Virus record (IMG/VR): IMGVR_UViG_3300043409_001462
Span: 109,385 to 173,384 of that record
DNA: 64,000 nucleotides
Source of the DNA: a virus
Strand: one strand, 5' to 3'
Shown: in pieces, positions 49,120 to 57,544 of the stretch
Numbering within the stretch: position 1 is the stretch's first letter
How the letters are laid out: each line of letters opens with the position of its first letter
Translations under genes and position numbers: made by a program
The notes under the pieces: model-generated
Databases searched by the model: none
Seen by the model: only the letters and a program-made list of their open reading frames with translations
Told to the model about the DNA's origin: nothing

Positions 49120-49565
49120 TGAACAGACGTAGTATGCTATCTTTTCTTGGTGTTGGTGCTGTTGGTGCGTCAACTCTTGGCGCTCAATCAGGTATGAATC
49201 CTGTTCCTTCTACTCATGGCACAACTTACGATATGGCATATTCTATTACCAAAGAACCATACGATATTCCTATGGTAAAAGATACCAGTGGATATATCAA
49301 AGACATGCAGGAACAGCTATCGCTAATCACTAGCGACCCTGCTAAGTGGATTGCTCAGAGAGTTACAGACGAAATGAAAGATTGGCGTATGGGGTTTGGA
49401 GGTGTCAGGCTTAATGATATTGATCCAGACATTCGCAATATGAAGTCGGTCTCAGAAACAACCAAGATGCGTATGTACTTTGAACGGCGAGCAAAACGGC
49501 AAGCTGAAGTCAATCAAATGTCATTGACGGCTCGCATTGCAGAATATCTGGGAGTGAAGGTGTGA
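49119..49565 (+). CDS. protein with twin-arginine-like N-terminus
   Basis: 148 aa, TGATG coupling. MNRRSMLSFLGVGAVGAS resembles a Tat signal (RR followed by a mild hydrophobic stretch and AQS site near 24). Rest is helical, Met/Arg-rich. Function unknown. Confidence 0.65.
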   Translation: MNRRSMLSFLGVGAVGASTLGAQSGMNPVPSTHGTTYDMAYSITKEPYDIPMVKDTSGYIKDMQEQLSLITSDPAKWIAQRVTDEMKDWRMGFGGVRLNDIDPDIRNMKSVSETTKMRMYFERRAKRQAEVNQMSLTARIAEYLGVKV

Positions 49566-49792
49566 GTGAGTGGTCTGAGAAAAACGATTCTACTACCGAA
49601 AGTACTGAGTGGATTGTAAGATGGGAAAATGGTAAATCCAAAAGATATGTTCCCTATGATTATTTGGGTGTAACACGATTTGTTATAAACGGTCTTAAAG
49701 AAGGTAAAGTTTATCTTAACGAAAAAGAAGTTGTTGAACATATAATGTGGGATGGATCATCTTATTGTAAACTTAGGATAAATGATGAGTGA
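49562..49792 (+). CDS. small protein, unknown
   Basis: 76 aa, GTG start overlapping the previous stop. Begins MSEWSEK like the next gene's MSEWSDK. Central IVRWENGKSKRYVPYDYL. Unknown. Confidence 0.62.
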   Translation: MSEWSEKNDSTTESTEWIVRWENGKSKRYVPYDYLGVTRFVINGLKEGKVYLNEKEVVEHIMWDGSSYCKLRINDE

Positions 49793-49967
49793 GTGGTCTG
49801 ATAAACGCGATAGAGAATATCGTGATATAGAATATATCGATAAAACATATAAAGATAAATGGTTCGTTCATAGAGTTATTAGGTTTCTTCGTGATCATCC
49901 CGAAAGAGCGCCAGACTATATAGATTTCGTACCAGATTGGGAGACTAGGAATATAGATGTCGTATAG
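49785..49967 (+). CDS. small charged protein, unknown
   Basis: 60 aa, overlaps previous gene. N-terminus MSEWSDKRD parallels the previous gene, probably a local duplication of the start region. Asp/Arg-rich. Confidence 0.58.
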   Translation: MSEWSDKRDREYRDIEYIDKTYKDKWFVHRVIRFLRDHPERAPDYIDFVPDWETRNIDVV

Positions 49968-51069
49968 TGTATTTGATTCAAATAACAAGAAAGACGCAAC
50001 ACAGGTAAGAGCATTCTTTGATGATGCTCCTACTATTGCTCGTTATGATAAGCAAAAGTATGCATGGATTGAGAAGCTAACTGATAAACAGCTTGGTTTC
50101 TTTTGGCGTCCAGAGGAAGTCGATATCTATAAGGATGCTAAAGATTTTAAGGATTTGACTGTCCATGAACAACATATTTTTACCTCAAATCTTAAGCGAC
50201 AAATTCTCCTTGACTCAGTACAAGGTAGGGCACCAACAATGGCATTTGGACCTATTTGTAGTTTACCTGAACTCGAAACATGGATCACAACTTGGGCATT
50301 CTCAGAGACCATCCACTCACGCAGCTATACGCACATCATACGAAACATTTATCCAAACCCATCTAAAATCTTCGACGAGATAATGGATATCCCTGAGATC
50401 GTCGATTGTGCTGGCGATATTAGTAAGTACTATGATACATTGATTGAATATAATAATCTATCAACTGTTGATCCTTATTGGGATAATGCTCCTACTATTT
50501 CAATACATGAGCACAAAAAGGCTCTTTGGCTTGCGCTAATGTCTGTTAACGTACTTGAAGGAGTTAGATTTTATGTATCTTTTGCATGCTCATGGGCATT
50601 TGCTGAAGTCAAAAGGATGGAAGGTAATGCGAAAATCATTAAGTTTATCGCTCGTGACGAAAACTTGCATCTTGCTGGAACACAACAGCTACTCAAGGCG
50701 CTACCGAAAGAGGATGAAGAATTCGCCGCAATTGCGGAAGAAACAAGAGATGAATGCTGCAAACTATTTGTGGATGCTGTTGAGCAAGAAAAGGCATGGG
50801 CAAGTTACCTATTCAAAGACGGGTCGATGGTTGGTCTCAACGAAGCCTTACTCAGCGAATATATCGAGTGGATCGCTAACAAGCGAATGACCGCTGTTGG
50901 ATTGCCAACTAAGTACAAAGGTGGTAGCAACCCATTGCCTTGGACGCAGAAGTGGATTAGTGGTTCTGAGGTTCAGGTAGCACCACAGGAAACTGAGATA
51001 ACCAGTTATGTGAATGGTGGTGTAAAGAAAGATGTTAATGGTGATACGTTTAAGGGGTTCTCATTATGA
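49957..51069 (+). CDS. nrdB: ribonucleotide reductase class Ia, small subunit
   Basis: 370 aa. ETIHSRSYTHIIRN contains the iron-ligand His and the radical Tyr (Y124); EGVRFYVSFA and ARDENLHL supply further ligands. Ferritin-like fold; forms the tyrosyl radical for NrdA. Confidence 0.95.
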   Translation: MSYSVFDSNNKKDATQVRAFFDDAPTIARYDKQKYAWIEKLTDKQLGFFWRPEEVDIYKDAKDFKDLTVHEQHIFTSNLKRQILLDSVQGRAPTMAFGPICSLPELETWITTWAFSETIHSRSYTHIIRNIYPNPSKIFDEIMDIPEIVDCAGDISKYYDTLIEYNNLSTVDPYWDNAPTISIHEHKKALWLALMSVNVLEGVRFYVSFACSWAFAEVKRMEGNAKIIKFIARDENLHLAGTQQLLKALPKEDEEFAAIAEETRDECCKLFVDAVEQEKAWASYLFKDGSMVGLNEALLSEYIEWIANKRMTAVGLPTKYKGGSNPLPWTQKWISGSEVQVAPQETEITSYVNGGVKKDVNGDTFKGFSL

Positions 51070-51257
51070 TTACTGATGAACAGCAAAAAAGAAATGTAGA
51101 AAATGGTCTAGGTCCAAACGGAGATTGGAATTACAATAATTGGTTGATTTGGTTAGAAAAACAACCCAAGGTATTCAAAGAAGGTTATCGTGCAGTAGAA
51201 GAAGCTATGGGGCATCCAAGTCCTGAGTTTTGGGTGGAGAGAAAATATGACAGATGA
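51066..51257 (+). CDS. small protein, unknown
   Basis: 63 aa, ATGA coupling with nrdB. Trp-rich. No recognised domain. Confidence 0.64.
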   Translation: MITDEQQKRNVENGLGPNGDWNYNNWLIWLEKQPKVFKEGYRAVEEAMGHPSPEFWVERKYDR

Positions 51258-51624
51258 ATATAAGCAAAAGTATGACGATCTTATGAAACGTTGTGCTGAG
51301 TTTATGAGAGATTTTGCTCCACCTTCTCCATATGAGCTTGGCTTCAAAGCTGGTTGGGAAGCAGCAAAGCAAGAGTTTCATAAAGACAATACATATGTTC
51401 CTGATACAACCAAACCAGCTAAGACAATGGACATTCAGTGGCCAAGAGATAAAATGGCATGGCCATGGCCACCAACAACTGCGCCATGGCCACCAAAAGT
51501 GTACCAAGCTTGTAGTGTTTGTGGTATGGGCAGTGATATAAATAAGGCTATGTCATTTGTATGTAATAACCCACAATGCCCTACAAAGGTAACTTGCATT
51601 TCAACTACAGGAACATCAACATGA
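51247..51624 (+). CDS. zinc-ribbon protein with Pro/Trp-rich linker
   Basis: 125 aa. Helical N-terminus, a PWPPTTAPWPP linker and a C-terminal ribbon CSVCGM...CNNPQCPTKVTC. Possibly nucleic-acid or protein binding. Overlaps next gene by 4 nt. Confidence 0.66.
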   Translation: MTDEYKQKYDDLMKRCAEFMRDFAPPSPYELGFKAGWEAAKQEFHKDNTYVPDTTKPAKTMDIQWPRDKMAWPWPPTTAPWPPKVYQACSVCGMGSDINKAMSFVCNNPQCPTKVTCISTTGTST

Positions 51625-51776
51625 ACAAATACGAAATTACCTGCGAAGAATGCCTAACATCTTTTGATGTTTTATATGATACAACAGAAAGAGTTGACTA
51701 CTGTCCTTTCTGTGGTGAATTTATGCCACATCAGTCAGATGGTTGGGATGAAGAAGAAGACGTATTCGACGAGTAA
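51621..51776 (+). CDS. small zinc-ribbon protein
   Basis: 51 aa. CEEC at 8-11 and CPFC at 28-31 form a four-Cys zinc ribbon, followed by an acidic tail. Coupled to the previous gene. Confidence 0.7.
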   Translation: MNKYEITCEECLTSFDVLYDTTERVDYCPFCGEFMPHQSDGWDEEEDVFDE

Positions 51777-51782
51777 TAAATA
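51775..51782 (+). promoter_or_regulatory. T4 late-type promoter box (variant)
   Basis: AATAAATA overlapping the stop of the zinc-ribbon gene, 18 nt before the GIY-YIG gene; GGAGGAGG follows. Confidence 0.5.
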
Positions 51783-51800
51783 TAGGGAGGAGGACTCCCT

Positions 51801-52199
51801 ATGTGGACTTATGATGGAATTGTATTTGAAAATAAAGAAAGTTGGGTGTCGTTCGTCTACCTAATTACCAATCTTGTTAACGATAGAAAATACATCGGCA
51901 AGAAAGGATTTACCTTCTCAAAAACGAAGCAGGTAAAAGGTAAAAAGAAACGTTTCAAAGTAGAATCTGACTGGAAAGATTATTACGGTTCCTCTGAAGA
52001 GCTCAAAGCTGAAGTTGAAAAATTTGGTGAGAAAGCTTTTCGAAGAGAGATAATAAGGCTATGCAAGTCAAAGGGAGAAGCCTCCTATTTCGAAGCAAAG
52101 GAGCAATTTGCTCGAAACGTGCTAGAATCTGCGGAATATTACAATTCATGGATTTCTTGCCGAATTAGAAAATCGCACTTGATTTTTCTTAATAAATAG
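51801..52199 (+). CDS. GIY-YIG-like endonuclease
   Basis: 132 aa. VYLITNLVNDRKYIGKKGF corresponds to the GIY-YIG pair (degenerate VYL/YIG) and R plus Glu follow; the DWKDYYGSSEEL block is typical of phage SegE-like nucleases. Probably a free-standing homing-type or DNA-processing nuclease. Sits next to tRNA-Leu(TAA). Confidence 0.72.
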   Translation: MWTYDGIVFENKESWVSFVYLITNLVNDRKYIGKKGFTFSKTKQVKGKKKRFKVESDWKDYYGSSEELKAEVEKFGEKAFRREIIRLCKSKGEASYFEAKEQFARNVLESAEYYNSWISCRIRKSHLIFLNK

Positions 52200-52207
52200 G
52201 CTATTAT
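52179..52207 (+). promoter_or_regulatory. sigma70-type promoter for tRNA-Leu(TAA)
   Basis: TTGATT, 17-nt spacer, TATTAT (52202-52207), 10 nt before the tRNA. An AATAAATA late-like box (52191-52198) lies within the spacer. Confidence 0.65.
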
Positions 52208-52216
52208 ATAAACATT

Positions 52217-52294
52217 GCCCCAGTAGGCCAACTGGTTAGAGTCAACGGACTTAAAATTCGTACAGTGTCGGTTCGAATCCGACCTGGGGCACCA
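52217..52294 (+). tRNA. tRNA-Leu(TAA), short variable arm
   Basis: Acceptor 52217-52223/52284-52290, stem ACGGA/TTCGT, loop CTTAAAA (TAA), encoded CCA. Variable region ~5 nt, like the other two Leu tRNAs here. Confidence 0.88.
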
Positions 52295-52310
52295 AAATTT
52301 CGAGGAAAAT

Positions 52311-52529
52311 ATGACAGAAATAGATCGTGATAGTCCTGCATACAGGCGTAAGAGAATGAGAGATCTATTTCGTCCTATAGAACGACAGATACTAATGACT
52401 GACGATGCAAGTGACTTGATTATGTTAGGTTCTTTAATGGTCACAACTGGTAAAGATATTTTGGTCCAGAGACTTGGATCAGAAAAGGCGAAGAGAATTA
52501 TTTTAACAATGAACTTTGGAGAAGATTAA
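52311..52529 (+). CDS. small protein, unknown
   Basis: 72 aa, AGGA site. Basic N-terminus (RRKRMRDLFRPIE), helical. One-base overlap with the next gene. Confidence 0.68.
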   Translation: MTEIDRDSPAYRRKRMRDLFRPIERQILMTDDASDLIMLGSLMVTTGKDILVQRLGSEKAKRIILTMNFGED

Positions 52530-52630
52530 TGCCTCATCCTCATAAGAATCGTCCTCGTAAGGGTCGCCGTAAGGTTGGATCAGCAAAGCGTAAATCTCGT
52601 CGTACCAAGGGTAAGAAGAGCAAGAAGTAA
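52529..52630 (+). CDS. 33-aa highly basic protein
   Basis: TAATG coupling on both sides and GGAG 11 nt upstream. About 60% Lys/Arg (PRKGRRKVGSAKRKSRR). Likely nucleic-acid binding, similar in composition to small ribosomal or protamine-like proteins. Confidence 0.62.
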   Translation: MPHPHKNRPRKGRRKVGSAKRKSRRTKGKKSKK

Positions 52631-53802
52631 TGGATGATACTGACTTAGACGACTTCATTGAAGAAACAAAAGAAGGCACTTTAAAATCTAACTCTCGATT
52701 GATTTATGATATAAATCAGCTAGATACAGAATCTTCTGATTTCCATGAAAAGTTAACTAGAATAATTTACCTTTTGGTTACAAAAAAACCAATGGTTGTT
52801 AATTACGCTAAGTTAGATAGAAGAACAGCTTGGTCTAAGTACTTAAGAGAAAATAACATACCAAATAATAGTTTGATGGCGAATGTTATCAAATCTCTTG
52901 GTAAGGTTGGTGATGTTGGTAAAATACATGATAATGTATTAAATTTATATGAAGATAATTATCACAACACTAGATTTTTTATCCGTTATCTTAACTCGTT
53001 AAAGAACGAAGATAAAGTTCCATATCTAGGAGTTGCACTTAATTCTATTAGTGAATTTATTTTTGAACATCCTATCAAAAATTTAAATGATCTTAAAAAA
53101 TTGATGATGTTATCTGAAACAGAAATTGTTGAAAAGCTCACAGAAATTTCTAATAAGATAGGTGGTCTTAAGAGAATAAGTGGCGAGACAAATACTGATT
53201 GTAATATGTATTCTTGGATTCCTTTAGAATTCGAATATGATAGAGAGTTCATAAAGAATGCTGATATAGCATATGATTTAGGTGGAGGATTTACTACACC
53301 TCACCTAAGTTATCTTTTCGAAAAAGAAATGATAAGTTTAGACAGGATTAATCCTGCTATAGCAAAAGAGAACAAAATTAAAATTGTTAATCCTAAACAT
53401 GTTCCTTTAGAAGATTACTACGATGCTTTGTCAAAGCAAAAGTGGCAACCTTTCGATGTGTTCATTGACAGTATAGATGATAGCTACGATAGCTATTTTG
53501 TAACAAGCTTTGGTTTCACTACGTCAACTGTAGCGCCTCATAAAGATATAAAAAGCGAAGACGAAAATATGAACACGTTTCATACTTCGTTTCATGCACT
53601 AAAAGTTATAACTGAATTGATTGCAAAAAACAAAACAGTATATTTCTTTCTTTATGGTAGACCAACAGGAAGAGTTTATCAAAATAAAATTATTTCTATG
53701 AAGTTTATAAATAAAAAGTTAGTAAGGTACAATTTTTATGTTGATATATACTCTAGTAAAACGAAACACAATTTCGGCGTAACAAAGTTAGTATCATTAT
53801 AA
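52630..53802 (+). CDS. unknown protein with Rossmann-like C-terminal half
   Basis: 390 aa. Residues 1-200 helical. At ~217, ADIAYDLGGGFTTPHLSYLF then EMISLDRINP resembles methyltransferase motif I plus acidic loop, and FDVFIDSIDDSYDSYF motif IV-like. Could be a divergent SAM methyltransferase; confidence low for function. tRNA-Gly follows by 2 nt. Confidence 0.6.
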   Translation: MDDTDLDDFIEETKEGTLKSNSRLIYDINQLDTESSDFHEKLTRIIYLLVTKKPMVVNYAKLDRRTAWSKYLRENNIPNNSLMANVIKSLGKVGDVGKIHDNVLNLYEDNYHNTRFFIRYLNSLKNEDKVPYLGVALNSISEFIFEHPIKNLNDLKKLMMLSETEIVEKLTEISNKIGGLKRISGETNTDCNMYSWIPLEFEYDREFIKNADIAYDLGGGFTTPHLSYLFEKEMISLDRINPAIAKENKIKIVNPKHVPLEDYYDALSKQKWQPFDVFIDSIDDSYDSYFVTSFGFTTSTVAPHKDIKSEDENMNTFHTSFHALKVITELIAKNKTVYFFLYGRPTGRVYQNKIISMKFINKKLVRYNFYVDIYSSKTKHNFGVTKLVSL

Positions 53803-53804
53803 TT

Positions 53805-53878
53805 GCGGGGTTGGTATATAGGTTGTGCCCTAGCCTTCCAAGCTAGAGAAACGAGTTCGAGTCTTGTACCCCGCTCCA
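53805..53878 (+). tRNA. tRNA-Gly(TCC)
   Basis: Acceptor 53805-53811/53868-53874, stem CTAGC/GCTAG, loop CTTCCAA (TCC), discriminator T, encoded CCA. Confidence 0.94.
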
Positions 53879-53893
53879 AAAAACAGGTGAAAC

Positions 53894-54565
53894 ATGTCAA
53901 ATAATTTATTGCCATATCCATGGTTTACTTTTTCTGCTATCTCTTATCTTCAAGAAATATTAAAAAGAGAAACAAAAGTTTTTGAATATGGAGCTGGTAA
54001 CAGTACATTGTTTTTCAACAACAATGTTGATGAGTGTTATTCTGTTGATCATAATTATTCATGGGTTAATTATGTTCTTAGCTCGATTCCAAAAGCGAAT
54101 ATTTCGTTTTGCGGAGAAAATGAAACGCCTCTAAAATCTGGTATTGAACTTATTGAAAATTTCAAAAGCGAAAATTTCGAATTACCAGTTCATCCTAATA
54201 GAAATCATAATATAGAACATGGTTTATTGAACCTTGAATTTGCAAATTATGCTAGTCAATTGACCAAATGGGATAAGGGTTATTACGATCTAATTATTGT
54301 AGATGGAATGGCCAGAAGTTTGAGTGGATATATTGCTGCTCATATGATTTCAGATCAAGGATATATTGTTCTTGACAATTCTGATAGATGGCAGTATAAT
54401 TCTTTACAGCAATATTTGATAGACCAAGGATTTGGTAGATTAGATTTTTTTGGAATGGGAGCTGTAAATGAATGGCCATGGTGCACTTCTTTCTTTTCTA
54501 AAAAAGTAGAAACAAACAATCCCGTAATTCAAAGACCACGAGATAGTGGTGATTTGAAATGGTAA
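53894..54565 (+). CDS. SAM-dependent methyltransferase-like protein
   Basis: 223 aa. VFEYGAGNSTLFF is a clear motif I, followed by SVDHNYSWV and later DLIIVDG and YIVLDNSDRW. Small-molecule or FkbM-like class I methyltransferase fold. Substrate unknown. Confidence 0.75.
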   Translation: MSNNLLPYPWFTFSAISYLQEILKRETKVFEYGAGNSTLFFNNNVDECYSVDHNYSWVNYVLSSIPKANISFCGENETPLKSGIELIENFKSENFELPVHPNRNHNIEHGLLNLEFANYASQLTKWDKGYYDLIIVDGMARSLSGYIAAHMISDQGYIVLDNSDRWQYNSLQQYLIDQGFGRLDFFGMGAVNEWPWCTSFFSKKVETNNPVIQRPRDSGDLKW

Positions 54566-54576
54566 AAAGGTGAAAT

Positions 54577-55050
54577 ATGTCAAGAGAGTTCAATCTCGAT
54601 GAAGTTAAAGAATTTATCAGTCGCACTTCAGATTCATCCAATATTTACATTGGAGCCGATAGCGAGCGGTATCGTGGTCGCGATAACTTCTGGTATGCTG
54701 ACTACACAGTTGCTATCGTGGTTCATATTGATGGCTCACGTGGATGTAAGGTATTCGGGCAAGTCACTACTGAGCGAGATTATGACAAAAAGCATGATCG
54801 CCCAGCGTACCGCCTGATGAACGAAGTATACAAGGCTTCGGCCATGTATATCGATTTGTTCGAACACATTGGCGACCGTCACTGTGAAGTTCATCTTGAC
54901 ATTAATCCTGACGAAATGCATGGATCTTCTTGTGTTATTCAACAGGCAACTGGCTATATTCGTGGTATGTGTGGGTTCGCGCCCAAAGTGAAGCCAGAAG
55001 CCTTTGCAGCATCATACGCTGCTGATAGACTCAAGGAGATCCTTGCTTAA
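54577..55050 (+). CDS. RNase H-like protein (DUF458/YkuK-type)
   Basis: 157 aa. IYIGADSERYR at ~23 supplies the first catalytic Asp; VAIVVHIDGSRGCKVF and HLDINPDE (second Asp) and a C-terminal ADRL fit the RNase H fold of DUF458/YkuK. Possibly RNA/DNA hybrid processing. Confidence 0.7.
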   Translation: MSREFNLDEVKEFISRTSDSSNIYIGADSERYRGRDNFWYADYTVAIVVHIDGSRGCKVFGQVTTERDYDKKHDRPAYRLMNEVYKASAMYIDLFEHIGDRHCEVHLDINPDEMHGSSCVIQQATGYIRGMCGFAPKVKPEAFAASYAADRLKEILA

Positions 55051-55056
55051 CAATAA

Positions 55057-55132
55057 GCGCGAGTAGCTTAGCGGCTAAAGCCGACCGCTCATAACGGCCA
55101 GATCGGGGGTTCGAGTCCCTCCTCGCGCACCA
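55057..55132 (+). tRNA. tRNA-Met or tRNA-Ile2 (CAT)
   Basis: Acceptor 55057-55063/55122-55128, loop CTCATAA (CAT), one A-C mismatch in the anticodon stem, encoded CCA. As third CAT tRNA after fMet and Met, it may be the lysidine-modified Ile2 isoacceptor. Confidence 0.88.
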
Positions 55133-55138
55133 TTTCTA

Positions 55139-55146
55139 ACTAAATA
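55139..55146 (+). promoter_or_regulatory. T4 late-type promoter box (variant)
   Basis: ACTAAATA 32 nt before the exported peptidase gene. Confidence 0.5.
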
Positions 55147-55177
55147 GAAACTGGTTAAACAATTTAAAGGAAAACAA

Positions 55178-55987
55178 ATGCGAAAGATTATTCTAGCTGC
55201 TTTGTTAGCTGTACCATTTATTTTTACAAGCGTTGCTTATGCAGAGCCAGTTAATAAACAAACTACTGAACAAACAGTTAAGAAGCCTGTTAAAAAGAAA
55301 AAAGTTAAAAAGCAAAAAGAAGCTGTAAAAGTCGAAGATAAGCTTAATGCGTTTTTGAGAGATTGTGGCTTGTTCGGCTGCGCTTCGCCTACGTATACTT
55401 CATTCGCAGCTCCTATTTCTGACGAAAACGCAGGAGCTTATTGGGCTAGAGAATATGAAAGAGAACAAATTCGTAAAAAGCAAATAGCTAAAGCTCCACC
55501 AGCGCCAAAACAACCAGCTAAGAAAGAGAAAGAATGTACTGGGTTCTTTACAGTTTGCGATAGAGATTCTGGACCATATATTGAAGCCAAGCGTTGGGAA
55601 GGTAAAACTGCTACTGGTAATCGCCAAGAGTTAAAAGCTTTACTTGCGCAAGGTAACAATAATATTCCTGTAGATCCAGCAAGAATTCCATGGTGCGCTG
55701 CATTCGCTAATGCGATTCTCAATCGTCAAGGGTATGAAACCACTGGTAGCTTGACAGCTCGTAGTTTCCTTACTCTCAATCACAAAACAAAAGATCCTGA
55801 AATTGGCGACATTGTAATTACTAAACGTGGGCACAGTAATGCTACTGGTCATGTTGGTTTCTTCGAAGGGTTTGAAGAAGTTGATGGTGTCAAGTATGTA
55901 AAGGTATTTGGTGGTAATACACAGAAGGCTGTTTCTACTGGATGGTTTCCTGTTAATGCAGTACTTGGTTATCGCAAAGTCGCGTAG
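55178..55987 (+). CDS. exported peptidoglycan peptidase (TIGR02594/CHAP-like)
   Basis: 269 aa. Signal peptide (MRKIILAALLAVPFIFTSVAYA), Lys-rich linker, then an NlpC/P60-CHAP type domain (~165-268): IPWCAAFANAIL (catalytic Cys), GDIVITKRGHSNATGHVGFFEG (catalytic His) and VFGGNTQKAV. Cleaves peptide stems of murein from the periplasm. Late box upstream; complements the GH19 endolysin. Confidence 0.82.
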   Translation: MRKIILAALLAVPFIFTSVAYAEPVNKQTTEQTVKKPVKKKKVKKQKEAVKVEDKLNAFLRDCGLFGCASPTYTSFAAPISDENAGAYWAREYEREQIRKKQIAKAPPAPKQPAKKEKECTGFFTVCDRDSGPYIEAKRWEGKTATGNRQELKALLAQGNNNIPVDPARIPWCAAFANAILNRQGYETTGSLTARSFLTLNHKTKDPEIGDIVITKRGHSNATGHVGFFEGFEEVDGVKYVKVFGGNTQKAVSTGWFPVNAVLGYRKVA

Positions 55988-55994
55988 GTGATTG

Positions 55995-56144
55995 ATGTGG
56001 AGATTATGGGCTAAAGCTCTTGGTGATAAATATGGAAAAGACGATAGGGAAGCTGATAAGATTGCGTTCATTAGAACAGCTATCGTCTTTTGTTATTTGA
56101 TTACAAATATTGTAATTATAGCAGGCGTCGTACGACATTGGTAG
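55995..56144 (+). CDS. 49-aa membrane protein
   Basis: Basic N-terminus followed by one membrane helix (AIVFCYLITNIVIIAGVV, ~29-46). Weak ribosome site. Next to the exported peptidase; could be a small lysis-related protein. Confidence 0.5.
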   Translation: MWRLWAKALGDKYGKDDREADKIAFIRTAIVFCYLITNIVIIAGVVRHW

Positions 56145-56173
56145 TTGACAAACGTGAAAATATCAGGTATAAT
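56145..56173 (+). promoter_or_regulatory. sigma70-type promoter
   Basis: Near-consensus TTGACA, 17-nt spacer, TATAAT (56168-56173); drives the glutaredoxin/SpeD/epimerase operon. Confidence 0.9.
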
Positions 56174-56192
56174 GATGACAATGGAGATTAAA

Positions 56193-56300
56193 ATGTACAG
56201 TGAACTTGAACTACTCGTTATGAAAGATATGATGGAACTAGATTTTGATCCTTTGAATGTACACGATATTCAACTTTATTGGGAAAGAATTCTAGGATGA
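56193..56300 (+). CDS. 35-aa acidic leader protein
   Basis: GGAG site, stop overlaps the glutaredoxin start (ATGA). Acidic, Leu/Met-rich (MYSELELLVMKDMMELDFDP). May serve translational coupling. Confidence 0.58.
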   Translation: MYSELELLVMKDMMELDFDPLNVHDIQLYWERILG

Positions 56301-56554
56301 AAGTTACACTATATACAAAACACGACTGTTTCTATTGCAGTCAAGCTAAGGTTCTTCTAGCTTCGAAGAATATTCAATTTAACGAACTTAAGCTTAACGA
56401 TGATTACACTCGAGATAACCTTCTCGAGATGTTCCCTTCTGCTACTACGTATCCAGTTGTAGTTGTAGATGGATTTAATATCGGCGGATTTACGCAACTT
56501 AAGAGTATGCTTGCAGAACAAACAACTACCACAGCTAAACTATTGAACGAGTGA
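56297..56554 (+). CDS. glutaredoxin
   Basis: 85 aa from the coupled ATG. CFYC redox motif at ~12-15, TYPVVVVDG cis-Pro motif and IGGFTQL glutathione-binding motif. Likely the electron donor for NrdAB. Confidence 0.92.
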   Translation: MKVTLYTKHDCFYCSQAKVLLASKNIQFNELKLNDDYTRDNLLEMFPSATTYPVVVVDGFNIGGFTQLKSMLAEQTTTTAKLLNE

Positions 56555-56564
56555 AGGATATAAA

Positions 56565-56837
56565 ATGCTATATGATCGTGATACTCTTCTGAAAGATCTT
56601 CAGGAGCAGGTGATTAAGGTGACATTCACTAAGGTTAATGGAGAGCAACGTGTTATGCGTTGTACTTTGATGCCACATCATCTCCCACAAAACACAGACA
56701 CCAACTATCTTATTCAAGAACATCGTAAGCCAGAGAATTTGAACACTCTTGCTGTTTGGGATTTGGAAAACGGTGGATGGCGATCTTTCCGTATCGAATC
56801 CGTAACTTATGTAGAATCTATGCACGAGAACTACTGA
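56565..56837 (+). CDS. WYL/SH3-like small protein (T4-like conserved)
   Basis: 90 aa. VIKVTFTKVNGEQRVMRCTLMP...VWDLENGGWRSFRIESV matches small conserved T4-like phage proteins with an SH3/WYL-type beta sheet; some cyanophage homologues are annotated only as hypothetical. Confidence 0.68.
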   Translation: MLYDRDTLLKDLQEQVIKVTFTKVNGEQRVMRCTLMPHHLPQNTDTNYLIQEHRKPENLNTLAVWDLENGGWRSFRIESVTYVESMHENY

Positions 56838-56838
56838 A

Positions 56839-57147
56839 ATGAAAAAGCTTGTTATGGTTGATTGTCTCTCACAGTTTCGTATTCGTTACTGCGTAGAGGT
56901 TGAAGACGATATTGAACATGCTCTTGATGAAGTTGTTATGGAATATGATGACACAGAATTCCATGAATTTTCTCAAGAGCACCTTAGACCTTCCCCAATT
57001 ATCCTTTCTTACAGAGAGATAAATAAGGAAGAATACCTTCGCATGTTCGACGAAGACAATGGCTATCTCAAGGATTGGTCAGAAGAACAAAAACTTAATT
57101 TCATCAACAAAATTAACTATGACAAGCCTGATCTTGTCGAGGGCTAA
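56839..57147 (+). CDS. small acidic protein, unknown
   Basis: 102 aa. Starts 1 nt after the previous stop. Acidic; no recognised domain. Confidence 0.68.
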   Translation: MKKLVMVDCLSQFRIRYCVEVEDDIEHALDEVVMEYDDTEFHEFSQEHLRPSPIILSYREINKEEYLRMFDEDNGYLKDWSEEQKLNFINKINYDKPDLVEG

Positions 57148-57157
57148 GGAGAACATT

Positions 57158-57544
57158 ATGGCATACTGGGGTTATCATCTTATTTTGGACTGTGCAGGTT
57201 GTGATCACGAAGCAATCACAAGTGCTGAAAACATTTCAGCTTTCGCCAAGCAATTGGTGCGAGATATCGACATGGTTCCTTATGGTGAACCACAGGTTGT
57301 AAATTTTGGTAGTGGTAACAAGGCAGGATATACGCTCGTTCAGCTAATTGAAACTAGTAATATCACAGCTCATTTTGTTGAGGAAAACGATACTATGTAT
57401 CTTGATGTTTTCTCTTGTAAGCCATTCGATCCTCAGAAGGCTATCGAAGTTGCGACTAACGCATTTAAGTTCCAGCGTTACAATACTGCATACATTGAAC
57501 GACAAGCTCCTTCAATGGAAGATCCTGTTCCAGAGAACAGCTGA
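57158..57544 (+). CDS. S-adenosylmethionine decarboxylase-like protein (SpeD)
   Basis: 128 aa from the ATG with AAGGAG upstream. WGYHLILDCAGCD start, GYTLVQLIETSNITAHF aligning with the pyruvoyl-forming ESH segment of SpeD (Ser kept, next His is Asn), and YLDVFSCKPFDPQKA with the conserved Cys. Would make decarboxylated SAM for spermidine synthesis. The Asn substitution leaves activity uncertain. Confidence 0.72.
   Translation: MAYWGYHLILDCAGCDHEAITSAENISAFAKQLVRDIDMVPYGEPQVVNFGSGNKAGYTLVQLIETSNITAHFVEENDTMYLDVFSCKPFDPQKAIEVATNAFKFQRYNTAYIERQAPSMEDPVPENS

Noticed and set aside
51801-52199. Intron-encoded homing endonuclease
   Set aside because: No interrupted gene or intron core is visible around the GIY-YIG-like gene, so it is treated as free-standing.
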